NCBI GenBank assembly: GCA_030698575.1 | Contig: JAUYMQ010000053.1 | Span: 1 to 7,503 of the forward strand | DNA length: 7,503 nucleotides | Reading direction: 5' to 3' | Source of the DNA: Deltaproteobacteria bacterium | GTDB taxonomy: Bacteria; JAUYMQ01 | Shown here: piece by piece, positions 5,280 through 7,503 of the stretch | Position numbering within the stretch: position 1 is the first letter of the stretch | Layout of the letters: each line of letters begins with the position of its first letter | Notes under the pieces: model-generated | Database searches by the model: none | Told to the model about the DNA's origin: nothing | What the model saw: only the letters and a program-made list of their open reading frames with translations | Program-made: the position numbers and the translations under genes

Positions 5280-6581
5280 TTGGATACGATTCCCAAGGAC
5301 ACGAAGGAAAACGGAGAAACCGACGCGGTGCCGCCCCCCGCGGTGCCGGGAGAGGCGGTCGGGCCGGCGGCTCCGCGGCCGATCGGCGGCCAGACCTTTC
5401 GCACGCTCCGCATCAAAAATTTCCGCCTGCTCTTCAGCGGCACGATCATCTCGCAGACCGGTGATTTCCTTCAACTCACCGCCCAGGGCTGGCTCGTTCT
5501 CGTTTTGACGGGCTCTCCCCTCTCGCTCGGTATCGTCGGCTTCGCCCAGGCCGTGCCCAGGCTCGCGCTCGCGCCGTTGATGGGAAAACTCGCCGACCGC
5601 TTCGACCGCCGCAAGCTTCTCCTCATCGCGCAGGGCGGCTTCCTTCTGCAAACCCTGGTCTTCGCAACACTCGTCGCAACCAAGGCGATCACCTTCGCGC
5701 AGATCGTCGTGCTGACAGTCATCTGGGGGGTGCTGAACGGCATCAACCACACGGCGCGGCAGTCGCTCATCCCCAACATCGTTCCGAAGAAGGACATAAC
5801 GAGCGCTATCGCCCTTCACTCCGCGGCCTTCAACCTGACGCGCGCGATCGGGCCGGCGGTGGGGGGCACGCTCGTTGCCTGGCTGGGCGTAGCGGGCTGT
5901 CTGTGGATCAACGCGGTGAGTTTCGCACCGATGTTCTGGATGCTGCTCGCAATGGACGTGCCGCGGACTGAGCGGAAGCGGGGGGACGGCGACCAGCGGT
6001 TCAGGCAGGCGATTCGCTTTGTCTGGAGTGAGCCGGATGTGCGTCAGGCCGTGGGGCTGACCTTTGCCGTGGCGTTCTTCGCGCTAGGCTATGCGCGGCT
6101 CGCGCCCGCGTTCGCCCGCGACATCTTTGGCGGCGGCCCGGGCACCTTCGGGCTCCTCATGGCGGCGCCCGGCATCGGGGCGCTCGCAAGCACCCTGACG
6201 CTGGCGCGCTTCGGGAACGCCCGCGCCGTTCCGCGCATCCTTCCGCTGGTCACGCTGGGGCTCGCGCTGGCGCTGGGTGGGTTCGCCGCCTCGCCGACAC
6301 TCGGGATCGCCATCCTCTTCCTCGTGCTCCTCGGCGCTCTGCACCTTGCGCAGCGCACACTGGCATCGTCGCTCGTCCAGACGCGCACCCCCGACGCACT
6401 CCGGGGCCGCGTGACAAGCCTCTTTCAGATCGACGTGGGGCTCTGGTCGCTCGGAACGCTGGGGATGGGTGGGCTTGCAGAAGCAGCGGGACTGCGTACG
6501 GCGGTCGGGATCGGCGCGATGCTCTGCGGGGCCGTCGCTCTGGCGGCGCTGTTCAGGGCCCTCGGGCGCGTCAGGAAGTGA
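5280..6581 (+). CDS. MFS transporter, EntS/MFS_3-like exporter family
   Basis: The 433-residue protein has the 10-12 membrane-helix pattern of the major facilitator superfamily. Motif A is clear in the first cytoplasmic loop (GKLADRFDRRK, residues 102-112). The N-terminal FRTLRIKNFRLLFSGTIISQTGDF (40-63), ARQSLIPNIVP (159-169), the helix-5 pattern NLTRAIGPAVGG (185-196) and LRGRVTSLFQ (374-383) are typical of the EntS-like branch that exports siderophores, drugs or metabolites by proton antiport. Residues 1-38 form a polar, Pro/Ala-rich cytoplasmic extension. The TTG at 5280 lacks a good ribosome binding site and lies nine bases after the gloA stop, so translation may be coupled. An in-frame GTG at 5328, with GGAG at 5313-5316, is an alternative start that removes 16 residues. 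The substrate cannot be read from sequence; the cluster with glyoxalase I hints at a toxic metabolite. Confidence 0.88.
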   Translation: MDTIPKDTKENGETDAVPPPAVPGEAVGPAAPRPIGGQTFRTLRIKNFRLLFSGTIISQTGDFLQLTAQGWLVLVLTGSPLSLGIVGFAQAVPRLALAPLMGKLADRFDRRKLLLIAQGGFLLQTLVFATLVATKAITFAQIVVLTVIWGVLNGINHTARQSLIPNIVPKKDITSAIALHSAAFNLTRAIGPAVGGTLVAWLGVAGCLWINAVSFAPMFWMLLAMDVPRTERKRGDGDQRFRQAIRFVWSEPDVRQAVGLTFAVAFFALGYARLAPAFARDIFGGGPGTFGLLMAAPGIGALASTLTLARFGNARAVPRILPLVTLGLALALGGFAASPTLGIAILFLVLLGALHLAQRTLASSLVQTRTPDALRGRVTSLFQIDVGLWSLGTLGMGGLAEAAGLRTAVGIGAMLCGAVALAALFRALGRVRK

Positions 6582-6590
6582 GAGTCCTGG

Positions 6591-7503
6591 TCAGCGCTTG
6601 CCGGCGCGCTTGCGCTCGTTCTCGGTGAGGAGCTTCTTGCGGGCGCGGATCGACTTCGGGGTCACTTCGACGAGTTCGTCGTCGGCAATGAACTCCAGCG
6701 CCCCCTCGAGAGTGAGTAGCCGGGGCGGCGTGAGCCGCAGTGCGTCGTCGGCGCCGCTCGAGCGCATGTTGGTGAGCTTCTTCGTGCGAGTGGGATTGAC
6801 CTCGATGTCCTGCCCCTTGGCGTGGATGCCGATGATCTGCCCCGCGTAGACGGCCACGCCGGGCCCCACAATCAGCGCGCCGCGCTCCTGGAGCCCGTAC
6901 AGCCCGTAAATTACCGTCTCTCCCTGGCGGTCGCAGATCTGCACGCCGTAGGTCCGCTGGGCGATCTCTCCCTTCCAGGGCTCGTACCCCTTGAAGATCG
7001 CGTACAGCACCCCCTCGCCCCGCGTCTCCACCAGGAACTCCGTCCGGAAGCCGATGAGCCCTCGCGCCGGAATTTCGTAGTCGATCCGCACGCGCCCCTC
7101 GGGCCGCTTGGCCATGTGGACCATGCGGCCGCGGCGGGTGTTGAGCTTTTCGATGATGCTCCCGCTCATCGCCTCGGGCAGCTCGATGACGACGTCCTCG
7201 ATCGGCTCCTGGAGAACGCCGTCGATCTGGCGCGTGATCACCTCGGGGCGCGAGACCTGCATCTCGTACCCCTCTCGCCTCATCGTCTCGATGAGAATGG
7301 CCAGATGCAGCTCGCCTCGCCCGCTGACCTTGAAGATGTCCGGCGCGTCGGTCTTCTCGACGCGCAGGCTCACGTTGGTCCGCAGCTCGCGGAAAAGGCG
7401 GTCGCGAAGCTGCCGCGAGGTGCAATAGCGCCCCTCGCGCCCGGCGAAGGGCGACGCGTTCACGCTGAAGGTCATCTTGATGGTCGGCGGGCTGATCTCG
7501 ATG
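6591..7503 (-). CDS. typA: Translational GTPase BipA/TypA, C-terminal half (start outside the window)
   Basis: BipA/TypA is a ribosome-binding GTPase of the EF-G family that acts in 50S assembly and in growth at low temperature or under stress. The window shows the last 303 residues; the full protein is about 600. Visible marks, numbered from the first complete codon, include PTIKMTFSVNASPFAGREG (6-24, with IEIS before it), GRGELHLAILIETMRREGYE (61-80), VSRPEVI (83-89), EKLNTRRGRM (118-127), EIPARGLIGFRTEF (143-156), GPGVAVYAGQIIG (213-225), the BipA-specific KKLTNMRSSGADDALRLTPP (241-260) and the C-terminal DDELVEVTPKSIRARKKLL. The GTP-binding domain lies beyond the right edge. The stop at 6591 is nine bases from the stop of the convergent MFS gene, so the two transcripts probably overlap. 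No truncation or frameshift is seen in the visible part. Confidence 0.96.
   Translation of the reverse strand, partial: IEISPPTIKMTFSVNASPFAGREGRYCTSRQLRDRLFRELRTNVSLRVEKTDAPDIFKVSGRGELHLAILIETMRREGYEMQVSRPEVITRQIDGVLQEPIEDVVIELPEAMSGSIIEKLNTRRGRMVHMAKRPEGRVRIDYEIPARGLIGFRTEFLVETRGEGVLYAIFKGYEPWKGEIAQRTYGVQICDRQGETVIYGLYGLQERGALIVGPGVAVYAGQIIGIHAKGQDIEVNPTRTKKLTNMRSSGADDALRLTPPRLLTLEGALEFIADDELVEVTPKSIRARKKLLTENERKRAGKR

Noticed and set aside
6571-7425. Second long minus-strand frame over bipA
   Set aside because: The translation is Arg/Ala/Gly-rich shadow sequence of the GC-rich bipA frame, whose own product matches BipA throughout.

Overview
The window is GC-rich bacterial DNA: codon third positions are mostly G or C, and TTG and GTG starts are used. 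Its gene content (YchF-type GTPase, FG-GAP propeller protein, crotonase-fold protein, metallo-beta-lactamase-fold hydrolase, glyoxalase I, MFS exporter, BipA/TypA) suits a Gram-negative-like, possibly environmental lineage of the deltaproteobacterial, myxobacterial or Binatota kind. That placement is an impression from gene style and from a dispersed palindromic repeat, not a proven assignment.

Layout. At the left edge the first 20 codons of a P-loop GTPase (YchF-like) run leftward. The next ~300 bases hold a large palindromic repeat and a candidate promoter. Two translationally coupled genes follow on the plus strand: a single-pass membrane protein with a proline-rich stalk and a coiled-coil end, and a secreted protein with eight FG-GAP-type repeats, probably a beta-propeller. 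A small unrecognised gene (78 codons) comes next and faces a crotonase-fold gene on the minus strand. The short gap between them holds a half-copy of the same palindromic repeat. The crotonase-like gene is divergent from a tight plus-strand cluster: an MBL-fold hydrolase, glyoxalase I (gloA) and an MFS transporter, with gaps of 20 and 9 bases. The MFS gene ends 9 bases from the stop codon of bipA/typA, whose C-terminal half fills the right edge on the minus strand.

How the genes may work together. The coiled-coil and propeller proteins probably act as a pair at the cell envelope. The MBL-gloA-MFS cluster looks like a detoxification and export unit in which the MBL hydrolase might act as a thioesterase on the product of glyoxalase I, though it lacks the usual glyoxalase II tail. 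The crotonase-like protein keeps the fold but has neither catalytic glutamate of enoyl-CoA hydratase, so its hydratase label should be doubted. I see no tRNA, rRNA, CRISPR array, transposase or recognisable defence system. The most novel-looking items are the coupled coiled-coil/propeller pair, the glutamate-less crotonase homologue and the repeat family.
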